The notes beneath the pieces were generated by a model, which was not told where the DNA came from, made no database searches, and worked only from the letters and a program-made list of their open reading frames with translations. The position numbers were made by a program, and so were the translations under genes. From an uncultured Collinsella sp. (lineage in GTDB: Bacteria > Actinomycetota > Coriobacteriia > Coriobacteriales > Coriobacteriaceae), in the NCBI GenBank assembly GCA_958439425.1, contig CAUBVH010000006.1:28572-92571 (forward strand): a stretch of 64,000 nt of DNA. Reading direction: 5' to 3'. Below are positions 8,817 through 16,789 of the stretch, piece after piece. The first letter of the stretch is position 1; each line of letters opens with the position of its first letter.

Positions 8817-9674
8817 GTGGAAACGAATATTCAAAAGATGCAGGTGCTGCTCGAGACCGTGCGGGCCGGCAGTTTTACGCGCGCCGCCGAGCGGCTGAGC
8901 TATTCGCAGTCGGGCGTGAGCCGCATGGTGGGCGACCTTGAGACCGATTGGGGTTTTAAGGTGCTCGACCGCAGCCGCGAGGGTGTGGTGCTTTCTGCCG
9001 ATGGGCGGCAGATCATGCCGGCGGTTGAGGCGCTCTGCGAGGAGTTTGGCCGCCTGCAGCGACACGTGGACGAGATGCGTGGGCTCATGCGCGGCAAGAT
9101 CTGCATTGGTACGTTTTCGAGTGTGGCGACCCATGTACTGCCGCCGGTGATTGCGCGCTTTCGCGCCGATCATCCGGATGTCGATTACGAGCTGCTGATG
9201 GGTGATTACTCCGAGATTGAGCAATGGGTGGCGGAAGGCCGCTGCGACCTGGGCTTTATTCCGCGCGAGCCACGCGGCGCCGGCATGGCGTCGCGACCGT
9301 TGGTGCAAGACGAGTTGATGGCCGTGGTGCCAGCGGACTCCTCGCTTGCCACGGCGGAGGTCGTTTCTCTTGCCGATTTAGCCAACGAGCAGTTTATTCT
9401 GCTAGAACGCGGCACTGATGACGAGATTACGCCGCTATTCCGTCGGGCGGGGCTGGCGGTGCGCTCAAAACTGTCGACTTGGGATGACTATGCGATTATG
9501 GCTATGGTCGAGGATGGCCTGGGCGTGAGCATTCTTCCCGCGCTCATCTTGCGTCGCTGCCAGTTCGATGTTGCTGTGCGTCCGCTCGAAGGGCATCCCC
9601 ATCGGCAGATCAACGCCATATATCGAACGGCCGATGTTTCGCTTGCCGCCGCTCGTTTCCTCGAATACCTCTAA
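8817..9674 (+). CDS. LysR-family transcriptional regulator
   Basis: 285 residues, GTG start after GGTGGAGGGG. The N-terminal winged helix-turn-helix is clear (about residues 3-60: SFTRAAERLSYSQSGVSRMV). A substrate-binding domain of the LysR type follows from about residue 90 to the end. It is divergently transcribed from an EamA exporter and is most simply its regulator, responding to the exported compound or a precursor. The effector is unknown. Confidence 0.9.
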   Translation: METNIQKMQVLLETVRAGSFTRAAERLSYSQSGVSRMVGDLETDWGFKVLDRSREGVVLSADGRQIMPAVEALCEEFGRLQRHVDEMRGLMRGKICIGTFSSVATHVLPPVIARFRADHPDVDYELLMGDYSEIEQWVAEGRCDLGFIPREPRGAGMASRPLVQDELMAVVPADSSLATAEVVSLADLANEQFILLERGTDDEITPLFRRAGLAVRSKLSTWDDYAIMAMVEDGLGVSILPALILRRCQFDVAVRPLEGHPHRQINAIYRTADVSLAAARFLEYL

Positions 9675-9734
9675 ATGCGTGCACGTCGTTATCGCCTTGG
9701 GATAAATCTCGAGGTCTTGCTCATTTTATTTTTG

Positions 9735-9817
9735 AAATTGAACTTTTCGAAATAGCACGGCGCTATACTGCTGCCTAAATTGAACTCAGGTTCAATTCGT
9801 GTCCTATAAATTGAACT
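9735..9817 (+). promoter_or_regulatory. alaA: Promoter with three AAATTGAACT repeats before the HTH-AlaA gene
   Basis: AAATTGAACT occurs at 9735-9744, 9777-9786 and 9808-9817, and an inverted half (GGTTCAATT) at 9789-9797 makes a dyad AATTGAAC-TCAG-GTTCAATT with the second copy. A -10-like TATACT lies at 9764-9769, with TTGAAC of the first repeat near the -35 position. The sites therefore overlap the promoter and leader, a layout suited to repression, possibly by the HTH domain encoded just downstream. Confidence 0.6.
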
Positions 9818-9837
9818 TTGCCAGCAAGGAGGTTCCT

Positions 9838-11358
9838 GTGGCCCAAGAGACGTTTAGCGATCGCCTGCGACAGACTATGTCCGATCGCGACGTTCGCCAG
9901 TCGGACGTGATCCGCGCATCGGAGATGCTCGGCAAAAAACTCGGCAAGAGTCAGATGAGCCAATATGTGAGCGGCAAGACGATTCCGCGGCGTGATGTGG
10001 CAGAGCTGCTCGCCCGTATTTTGGAGGTCGATGTTACCTGGCTGCTCGCCGGTGACGCCGATCAAGGCGAGACGTCCTCGTCCCATAACGTTGCCAAATT
10101 CGAACCTAGTCCTTCAGCTCAAATTCCAAGGAGCACCACCATGCGTACTTTTTCTAAATCCACCAAGCTCGATAACGTCCTGTATGACGTGCGCGGTCCC
10201 GTCGTCGACGAGGCTGCCCGTATGGAGGACGAGGGCGAGCGCATCCTCAAGCTCAACATCGGTAATCCGGCGCCCTTTGGTTTCCGCACGCCCGATGAGG
10301 TCATTAAGGACATGCGCCAGCAGCTGCCCGACTGCGAAGGCTATTCCAACTCGCGCGGCCTGTTCTCCGCGCGCAAGGCGATCATGCAGTACTCGCAGAT
10401 CAAGGGCCTGCCCAATGTTCAGATGGAGCACATCTACACGGGCAACGGCGTGTCCGAGCTCATCCAGCTTTCGATGAACGCGCTGCTCGACAATGGCGAC
10501 GAGATTCTGATCCCCAGCCCCGACTATCCGCTCTGGACGGCGTGCGCAACCCTTGCCGGCGGTCATCCCGTGCACTATCTGTGCGATGAGCAGGCGGATT
10601 GGTATCCCGACCTGGAGGATATGGAGTCCAAGATCACGAGCGCGACCAAAGCCCTCGTCATCATCAACCCCAACAACCCCACGGGTTCCGTCTATCCGCG
10701 CGAGGTGCTCGAGGGCATCGTCGAGGTTGCACGCAGGCATCAGCTGATGATCTTTGCTGATGAGATCTACGACCGCCTGTGCATGGACGGCTACGAGCAC
10801 GTCTCGATTGCCTCGCTCGCTCCCGATCTGCCCTGCGTCACCTTTAGCGGTCTGTCCAAGTCGCACATGATCGCGGGCTATCGTATTGGCTGGATGGTGC
10901 TTTCGGGCAACCAGCGCTGCATGAGCGACTTCATCATGGGCATCAACATGCTCTCCAACATGCGCCTGTGCTCCAACGTGCCGGCTCAGTCGATCGTTCA
11001 GACGGCACTCGGTGGTCATCAGTCCGTTAACGACTACATCCGTCCCGGCGGCCGTGTCTACGAGCAGCGCAACTTTGTGTATGAGGCGCTCAACAAGATT
11101 GACGGCATCTCGGTGGTTAAGCCGCGTGCGGCGTTCTACATCTTCCCCAAGATGGATGTGAAGAAGTTCAACATTACCGATGACGAGCAGTTCGCCCTTG
11201 ACCTGCTGCACGAGAAGAAGATTCTGATCACGCGCGGCGGCGGCTTCAACTGGGCTGAGCCCGACCACTTCCGTATCGTGTACCTGCCGCGCATGGAAGT
11301 GCTCAAAGAGTCCCTCGAAGATCTCGCCGACTTCTTCGATCATTACCGCCAGTCGTAA
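9838..11358 (+). CDS. alaA: HTH-domain fused to AlaA-type aminotransferase
   Basis: 506 residues from a GTG with AAGGAGG five bases upstream. Residues about 5-75 form an XRE/Cro-like helix-turn-helix domain (QSDVIRASEM, SQMSQYVSGKTIPRRDV). Residues about 102-506 align by eye along their whole length with glutamate-pyruvate aminotransferase AlaA: DVRGPVVDEA, LNIGNPAPFGF, NPNNPTGSVY, ADEIYDRL, and the PLP lysine in SGLSKSHMIAGYR. An internal ATG at 10141 has its own AAGGAG at seven bases and would give a 405-residue free enzyme, the length of E. coli AlaA. So one gene may make both a DNA-binding fusion and a plain aminotransferase. A strong terminator follows. Confidence 0.9.
   Translation: MAQETFSDRLRQTMSDRDVRQSDVIRASEMLGKKLGKSQMSQYVSGKTIPRRDVAELLARILEVDVTWLLAGDADQGETSSSHNVAKFEPSPSAQIPRSTTMRTFSKSTKLDNVLYDVRGPVVDEAARMEDEGERILKLNIGNPAPFGFRTPDEVIKDMRQQLPDCEGYSNSRGLFSARKAIMQYSQIKGLPNVQMEHIYTGNGVSELIQLSMNALLDNGDEILIPSPDYPLWTACATLAGGHPVHYLCDEQADWYPDLEDMESKITSATKALVIINPNNPTGSVYPREVLEGIVEVARRHQLMIFADEIYDRLCMDGYEHVSIASLAPDLPCVTFSGLSKSHMIAGYRIGWMVLSGNQRCMSDFIMGINMLSNMRLCSNVPAQSIVQTALGGHQSVNDYIRPGGRVYEQRNFVYEALNKIDGISVVKPRAAFYIFPKMDVKKFNITDDEQFALDLLHEKKILITRGGGFNWAEPDHFRIVYLPRMEVLKESLEDLADFFDHYRQS
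10128..10143 (+). promoter_or_regulatory. Internal ribosome site and ATG inside the fusion gene
   Basis: AAGGAG at 10128-10133 is followed after seven bases by ATG (10141), in frame, exactly where the aminotransferase part begins. It is as good as most SD sites in this window, so translation from it is likely. Confidence 0.65.
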
Positions 11359-11378
11359 CGACAAAGGTAGCCTGTACT

Positions 11379-11417
11379 AAAACGGCCGGCCCGCAACGGA
11401 TGCGGGCCGGCCGTTTT
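11379..11417 (+). terminator. Terminator of the HTH-AlaA gene
   Basis: A perfect 16-bp G+C-rich stem (11379-11394 with 11402-11417) ends in TTTTCTGTCT. Confidence 0.9.
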
Positions 11418-11488
11418 CTGTCTAAGCCCGTGCTGCTAACGCTTTGTCTCTTTGAGCGAGCAAGGTTCGCGTGTGAGCGGTAAGTTCT

Positions 11489-11503
11489 ATTCCAAAATGG
11501 AAT
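11489..11503. promoter_or_regulatory. Palindrome upstream of the amidohydrolase operon
   Basis: ATTCCA-AAA-TGGAAT, extending to T and A on either side, lies about 85 bases before the operon start. Its T-N11-A form fits a LysR-type operator. The LysR protein at 16790-17713, just past the operon, is the obvious candidate. Confidence 0.45.
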
Positions 11504-11585
11504 ACAGTAGGCTTAAGCTGGAATTGATGCCCGGGTACCCGCTTTTCTAGAATGTTCTCAACAAGATGAAAGGCGGTTCCAACCA

Positions 11586-12620
11586 ATGATTATCGATGCA
11601 AATTCCTACTGGTTCGACGAGCGCATCTTTCATGACGAGACGCTCTGCGAACAGTTTTTGGCCGAGGTGCCCCGCGCCTACGACACCGAAGGCTATCTGA
11701 CCGTGAATTCCGTCGGCAAGCGACAGATCGTGATCGAGATGCCCGCCGGTTCTCCGGGCCTTAATTACATCGAGGGCGACTACACCCTCGAGAAGCGCTT
11801 GGCCGATATGGATGAGGCGGGGGTCGACAAGGCGATCCTCAAGCTCCCCGGCTGCCACGAGTGGATGTCGCTCGAGATGTGTCGGCGCTTCAACGACGGT
11901 ATGGCCGCTGACGCGAAGGCGTCAAATGGCCGCCTGATTCCGCTTGTCGCTGTGCCACCCTTTGGCACCAAGGCAAATTTAGAGGAGCTCGACCGCAGGC
12001 TCGACGATGGTTTTGCGGGTGTGCAGCTCTGCGCTCACTACGGCAAGCGCTATCTCGACGACCGGGTTTTCTCGAGCTTCTTCGAACACCTGAACGAGCG
12101 CAACGTCACCGTTTACGTCCACCATGTTCCCGTACCGGTCGAGAACGAGTCGCTTCTCGCGTACGACAACCTTCGCCGCTCTTATGGTCGCTGCGTCGAC
12201 CAAACTACGGCGATCGGCCGCGAGATCTTTGGTGATTTCTTCGAGCGCTATCCTAATATCAAGATGGTCCACTCCATGCTCGGTGGCGCATACTTTGCGT
12301 TCAAGGAGATGCTGCTGCCTCACGGCCCCAAGCGCCCTGATGCCTCTGGACGTTTTCAGGTCGATACCGAGACCGTTTCCAAGCGCCTCGAGAACAACAT
12401 CTATTTCGACATGTCCCATGCCCAGCCTTGGGGCAAGACACTCCTCGCCTGCGCGGTTAACGTGTTGGGTGCAGACCATATTGTTTTTGGCACGAGCTAT
12501 CCGGTTAAACGCGAGTGGCTCACCGAGGGTGTCGCCTGCGTTCGTGCCGCGAGCCTGAGCAATGCAGACACAGATCTTGTGCTTGGCGGCACGGCGCAGC
12601 GACTGTACGGTGTCGAGTGA
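11586..12620 (+). CDS. Amidohydrolase-2 family protein with degenerate metal site
   Basis: 344 residues, ATG after an AAAGGCGG-like site. The overall pattern is that of the amidohydrolase-2/ACMSD family (TIM barrel): EKRLADMDEAGVDKAIL, VAVPPFG, VYVHHVPVP, NIKMVHSMLGG, and the C-terminal HIVFGTSYP. However, the usual N-terminal HxH is replaced by DANSYW, and the family Asp in FGSDYP is Thr-Ser. The two middle His (VHH and VHS) are kept. It may bind metal differently or be non-catalytic. It is the first gene of a four-gene operon with two ceramidase-like proteins and a PTS permease, so a role in breakdown of the imported compound is likely. Confidence 0.75.
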   Translation: MIIDANSYWFDERIFHDETLCEQFLAEVPRAYDTEGYLTVNSVGKRQIVIEMPAGSPGLNYIEGDYTLEKRLADMDEAGVDKAILKLPGCHEWMSLEMCRRFNDGMAADAKASNGRLIPLVAVPPFGTKANLEELDRRLDDGFAGVQLCAHYGKRYLDDRVFSSFFEHLNERNVTVYVHHVPVPVENESLLAYDNLRRSYGRCVDQTTAIGREIFGDFFERYPNIKMVHSMLGGAYFAFKEMLLPHGPKRPDASGRFQVDTETVSKRLENNIYFDMSHAQPWGKTLLACAVNVLGADHIVFGTSYPVKREWLTEGVACVRAASLSNADTDLVLGGTAQRLYGVE

Positions 12621-12645
12621 GCGGCAATCAGAGGGGGTGTCTGCC

Positions 12646-13893
12646 ATGGACAAAGGAGAGATGAGGGCTGGGGCCGCCCGTGCGGCCATCGATCTTGGGG
12701 GCGTATTGCCGTTTGACGGTTTCGACGAACTCCGCCATGAGGTCTTTGCCCGTGCTCTTGTCATCGAGGGGGCGGGGCGACGCTCCTGCATTCTTTCGCT
12801 TGAGGTCACATCGATTGCTCCGGCTCTGCTCGCCGATCTGCGTGAGGTCGTCGAGGATGCCGCCGGCTGCAGTGGCGCTTACTCTTGGGTGGTTCCTACC
12901 CACACGTTTTCCATGCCTCACGTTCGCACTCCCGGGCATCTTGCCGATGCTGCTGCCCGCGATCGCAACGAGCGCTATCGCGCAGCGCTCATCGCCGCCG
13001 CCCGCACGGCTGTCGAGCGGGCTGTTGCGGGCATTCGCTCCGTCACACTCGCCACGGCGGAGGGCGACTGCCCCGTGAACGTTAATCGCGACATCGAGAC
13101 GCCGGCCGGCTGGTGGTTGGGCTCGAATCCCGAGGGGTTTGCCGACCACGCGATGCCCGTGCTCGCCATGAGGGATGCCGGGGGCGAGTACGTTGCCGTA
13201 CTTGCGGCGGCGGACGTCCAGTCCTCCGTGCTCGACGGGTCGCGCGACTCCGAGGGGAGACGCGTGGCGAGCGGAGATCTCTTTGGTTTTGCCGCCATGT
13301 CACTCGAGCGTGAGCTGGGCGGCGTTGCCCTGTTGCTGCCGGGCGCCGCGGGCGACCAAGGTCCGGCGGAGCGCGCCATGAACGTCACGTTCGATGCCGC
13401 CGGCGTGAAGCGGACGGTCGATGCCCATGAGGACGGATACCGCATGCTGCACCAGCAGGGGCAGGTCTTGGGCGATGCTTTGATTGAGGCCGCTCGCATG
13501 GCACGTGAGGATAGCGCTGCCGGCATCGATGCTCGCACGGTCGACGTCCTCCTGCCCGCTCAGACACGCGCCGATTTTTACTCTTTGGCTCCGCATCGAA
13601 CGTATGAGTTTCATGCTGCCGGTGAGCAGCACACGAGGGTCTATCTGCTTCGGCTGGGAAACGTCGAGCTTGTCGGCGTGCAGCCCGAGGTCTCGAGTAC
13701 ATTCGGCGCCACCGTGCGCGTCGCCCGGTCCGGCTCTGTGCTCTTTGCCACGCTCGTCAACGGCGGACAGAAATACCTACCGGCCCCCGACGCGTACGAA
13801 AAGATCACCTATGAGGCCATGAACTCCGGTTTTGCCGCCGGCTCCCATGAGCGCCTCGTCGATATCATCATTGCCGCCTTGAATGCGGCGTAA
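12646..13893 (+). CDS. Neutral-ceramidase-like protein, zinc ligands lost
   Basis: 415 residues. The ATG at 12646 follows GAGGGGG, 25 bases after the amidohydrolase stop. The N-terminal plan (ARAALVIEG-like strand, SLEVTS, PTHTF, LLPGAAGDQGP near residue 250) resembles the N-terminal domain of neutral/alkaline ceramidases and the next gene. The zinc-binding THxH motif is THTF here, and the second His region (NWAVHS in the neighbour) reads AAADVQSS. No signal peptide, so it is cytoplasmic. It may be a non-catalytic partner of the following protein. The assignment rests on pattern recognition. Confidence 0.6.
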   Translation: MDKGEMRAGAARAAIDLGGVLPFDGFDELRHEVFARALVIEGAGRRSCILSLEVTSIAPALLADLREVVEDAAGCSGAYSWVVPTHTFSMPHVRTPGHLADAAARDRNERYRAALIAAARTAVERAVAGIRSVTLATAEGDCPVNVNRDIETPAGWWLGSNPEGFADHAMPVLAMRDAGGEYVAVLAAADVQSSVLDGSRDSEGRRVASGDLFGFAAMSLERELGGVALLLPGAAGDQGPAERAMNVTFDAAGVKRTVDAHEDGYRMLHQQGQVLGDALIEAARMAREDSAAGIDARTVDVLLPAQTRADFYSLAPHRTYEFHAAGEQHTRVYLLRLGNVELVGVQPEVSSTFGATVRVARSGSVLFATLVNGGQKYLPAPDAYEKITYEAMNSGFAAGSHERLVDIIIAALNAA

Positions 13894-13911
13894 CACAGAA
13901 GGAGAACGTGC

Positions 13912-15030
13912 ATGAACATTGGACACGCGCGCCGCAAAATCACCCCACAGGGCGACATCTACCTGATTGGCTATCGCAATCTTCCCAACCGCCTGGAGCC
14001 TGCGACGGGCATCCATGACGACGTCTACGCCAACGCCATTCTCTTCCAGCAAGGCGAACGCGAGGTGTTTCTCTTTAATGCCGATGTCCTCGAGTTCGAG
14101 GAAAGCATGGCCGAGGAAGTCAAGACAATGCTCGCCGAGCGCTACGGCATTGACCGTGATTGCGTCCTGCTCTCGGCGACGCACGACCATACTTCAATCG
14201 TCGCTTACCACCGCAGCTGGTGGACGGGAAAATTCGACGAGAACTACTATCGCTGGCTCCTCGATACCATTTGCCAATGCTTTGAGGAGTGCCGCGCCAA
14301 TGCACAGCCCGCGATTTGCCGCCTGGGCAAGCAGGTCGTCACCGGTTTCTATGACAACCGCATCATCCCAGGCGAACTCGCCGACAATGAGGTCATTGTC
14401 GTTTCGTTCTTCGATACCGAAGGCAAGCCATTTGCGGGCTTTGTGAACTGGGCGGTGCATTCCGCTTGCGTCGGGCCCGATTGTACGGAGCTCACGAGTG
14501 AGCTTGCCGGCCTTACCGGTAAAAAGCTCGCCCCGAGCCTCGGGTACTATCCTGCCATGGTCGTGGGCGCTGCTGGCGACTGCAGCGATCGCAATTTTCG
14601 CCAAGGTCGTGGCATCCCCGAGGTCGAGCGCGTGTCGACCGGTCTTGCCGAGGCGATTTCCCAAATCAAGCTCGATCGCGAGGTTAAACTCGACCGTATC
14701 GAGCCCCAGACGTTCTATCACACCGTCGCCCATGACGATTTTTCGCTCACGCTCAAGTGCGCCGTTATCAGCTTGGGTGGTATGCACCTCTTTGTGTTTC
14801 CGAGCGAGCTCGGCAGCGACCTTGGCGTTCGCATGAAGCGCGAATGTCCGGTTGAGGGGATTGTCTGCGGTTATACCAACGGCTATTACGAGTACTTCCT
14901 TCCGGCGCGTGAATACGGCCTCTCCTTTGAGACCGAACGTACCCAGATTCCCCAAGGCGAACCGGAGCGCCTATGCGATAAGTTCTGTCAAACCGCGCGC
15001 CTTCTCGGCGCGCCAGATTCGCGCCTGTAG
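13912..15030 (+). CDS. Neutral-ceramidase-like amidase, zinc motifs intact
   Basis: 372 residues, ATG preceded by AGAAGGAGAACG. Features match the ceramidase N-terminal domain in order: ITPQGDIYLIGY at the start, GIHDDVYANAIL, NADVLEFE, LLSATHDHTS (zinc His), FVNWAVHSACVG (second zinc His), and VGAAGDCSDRN. It lacks a signal peptide and the C-terminal Ig-like domain of secreted ceramidases (about 650-750 residues), so it is a short cytoplasmic form. It probably hydrolyses an amide bond; a sphingolipid substrate is not implied. It follows its degenerate paralogue by 18 bases and precedes the PTS permease. Confidence 0.65.
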   Translation: MNIGHARRKITPQGDIYLIGYRNLPNRLEPATGIHDDVYANAILFQQGEREVFLFNADVLEFEESMAEEVKTMLAERYGIDRDCVLLSATHDHTSIVAYHRSWWTGKFDENYYRWLLDTICQCFEECRANAQPAICRLGKQVVTGFYDNRIIPGELADNEVIVVSFFDTEGKPFAGFVNWAVHSACVGPDCTELTSELAGLTGKKLAPSLGYYPAMVVGAAGDCSDRNFRQGRGIPEVERVSTGLAEAISQIKLDREVKLDRIEPQTFYHTVAHDDFSLTLKCAVISLGGMHLFVFPSELGSDLGVRMKRECPVEGIVCGYTNGYYEYFLPAREYGLSFETERTQIPQGEPERLCDKFCQTARLLGAPDSRL

Positions 15031-15044
15031 TTTTGCCGCCACGG

Positions 15045-15057
15045 CATGGGACCCATG
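15045..15057. other. 13-bp palindrome in the intergenic gap before the PTS gene
   Basis: CATGGG-A-CCCATG sits inside a larger imperfect CACGGC/GGCCGTG inverted repeat. The 193-base gap before the PTS gene has no other structure I can support. It could be a weak attenuator or processing site within the operon. Confidence 0.3.
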
Positions 15058-15223
15058 AGGGTCGCGGCCGTGTGATCGGCGTTCTTATTTCCCTTGTTAT
15101 CTCCCATCCCGGACGTATATGCGCCCGCGGATTTTAAAGGGGAGGCGGGTTCTGTGGCTCCCCACGTCGACTACGGGGGTCTGGAATCAATGCCATGCCC
15201 CGCTCAGAAAAAGGAGGAATACC

Positions 15224-16666
15224 ATGAAATACCAGCAGCTTTGCGATGGAATCATCGCAAAGGTCGGTGGCCGAGACAATGTGCTGGACGTGAGTCACTG
15301 CATTACGCGTCTCCGCTTTCACCTCAAGGACGAATCGCTCGCCCAGACCGATGAGCTCAAGGCCATGAAGGGTGTCGTTGACGTCATCCAGGCCGGTGGA
15401 CAGTATCAGGTCGTAATCGGTGCCACCGTCGAGTCCGTCTACAATGAACTCGTTCAGATCGGCGGGTTCGACGCCAAGCCCGCGCTTGATATCGATGAGG
15501 GCGACAATGTCAAGAAGGGCGATCCGTTCTCGCGCCTACTCGCCATCATTTCCGAGATCCTGCAACCGGTTCTTGGCGTGCTTATGGCCGGTGGCTTCAT
15601 CAAGTCGATGCTCGCCCTCTGCACGGTTGCCGGTTGGCTCGCCAAGGACAGCAATACCTATGTGACGCTCTCGGCAATCGGAGATTCGGTCTTCTATTAC
15701 TTCCCGCTTATCATCGGCTGGACGGCTGCCAAGAAGTTCGGACTTAAGCCCGTTATGGGTATGGCCCTCGGCGGCATCCTCGTCTACCCGACGCTCGTTG
15801 TCCTTATGGGTGGAGACCCGCTTTACACGCTCGGCACCGGTACGGTCCTTGAGTCCAATGTCTACGGTGATATCTTTGGCATCCCGTTGATTATGCAGAA
15901 CTATTCATCGACGATTCTGCCTGCGATTTTCATCGTCTGGATCGCCTCGAAGGTGCACAAATTCCTTTCTGGCGCACTGCCCGCGCTTGTGAGCTCGTTC
16001 TTCTCCAACATTTTGACGCTTCTCATTTGCGGCATCCTGGGCCTGCTTGTGGTCGGTCCGGTCATGACGGTCCTCTCCAACATCGTTGCCCAAATCATCC
16101 TGGCGCTCATCAACTTCCAGCCCGCCATCGCCGGTTTTGTCATCGGCACGTTCTGGAGCCTGCTCGTCATGTTCGGTCTGCACTGGGGCGTCATTCCGCT
16201 GTGGTTCATCGATGTCGCAACCTACGGCTATGACCTCATCAACCCTCTCGTATACGCAGGTGGGTGCGCCATCGCCGGTGCCGTGCTCGGCATGATCATT
16301 CGAACCAAGGATTCCGAGGAAAACGCTGTCATCAACATCCCTGCTCTCGTCTCGTCGATCTTCGGCGTCAACGAGCCCGCGCTTTACGCCATCCTGCTGC
16401 CGCGTAAGCGTCTCATGTGGGCGACCTTCATTTCCGCCGGTGTCGGCGGCGCCATTGCCGGCCTTATGGGTGCCAAGCTCTATGCCTTCGGTGCCTCCGG
16501 TCCGCTCGGCTTCCCGAGCTTTATCAACCCCGCTGGCATCGATTCGGGCTTTATCGGTCTTGTCATCTCCGGTCTGGTCGCCTTTATTTTGGCGCTTATC
16601 GCCGCTATGGTGATCGGCACCAAGAAGGACGAGGGCGGTCAGACCCTCAACATCTCGGTGGACTAG
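15224..16666 (+). CDS. PTS EIIBC transporter, glucose/beta-glucoside superfamily
   Basis: 480 residues. The start at 15224 follows AAAGGAGG. Residues 1-90 are an EIIB domain with the phosphorylated Cys26 in SHCITRLRF; residues about 105-470 are the EIIC membrane domain with about ten helices, including GVNEPALYAILLP, a family signature. No EIIA domain is attached, so phosphate must come from an EIIA encoded elsewhere. It imports and phosphorylates a sugar or glycoside. Linked to ceramidase-like and amidohydrolase-like genes, the substrate may carry an amide. A strong terminator follows. Confidence 0.9.
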   Translation: MKYQQLCDGIIAKVGGRDNVLDVSHCITRLRFHLKDESLAQTDELKAMKGVVDVIQAGGQYQVVIGATVESVYNELVQIGGFDAKPALDIDEGDNVKKGDPFSRLLAIISEILQPVLGVLMAGGFIKSMLALCTVAGWLAKDSNTYVTLSAIGDSVFYYFPLIIGWTAAKKFGLKPVMGMALGGILVYPTLVVLMGGDPLYTLGTGTVLESNVYGDIFGIPLIMQNYSSTILPAIFIVWIASKVHKFLSGALPALVSSFFSNILTLLICGILGLLVVGPVMTVLSNIVAQIILALINFQPAIAGFVIGTFWSLLVMFGLHWGVIPLWFIDVATYGYDLINPLVYAGGCAIAGAVLGMIIRTKDSEENAVINIPALVSSIFGVNEPALYAILLPRKRLMWATFISAGVGGAIAGLMGAKLYAFGASGPLGFPSFINPAGIDSGFIGLVISGLVAFILALIAAMVIGTKKDEGGQTLNISVD

Positions 16667-16687
16667 TCCATCTACCCGCTTTGATTT

Positions 16688-16727
16688 AAAAGGCCTCGGA
16701 CGGCAGCTGTGCTGTCCGGGGCCTTTT
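16688..16727 (+). terminator. Terminator of the PTS operon
   Basis: Arms 16688-16702 and 16713-16727 form a long stem (AAAAGGCC/GGCCTTTT outer part) ending in a T run. It is near-symmetric and may also serve the convergent LysR gene. Confidence 0.85.
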
Positions 16728-16789
16728 GCGTTTTGTACCGTTGCCGGTTGGTTTGTGGGGCATCTCAAAAGTGGCGGTGTGTGCTGGGA

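Noticed and set aside
9838..11358. Two separate genes (regulator and alaA) artificially joined
   Set aside because: The frame is continuous without a stop from the GTG through the internal ATG, so the fusion is real as sequenced; the internal start is reported as an added product instead.
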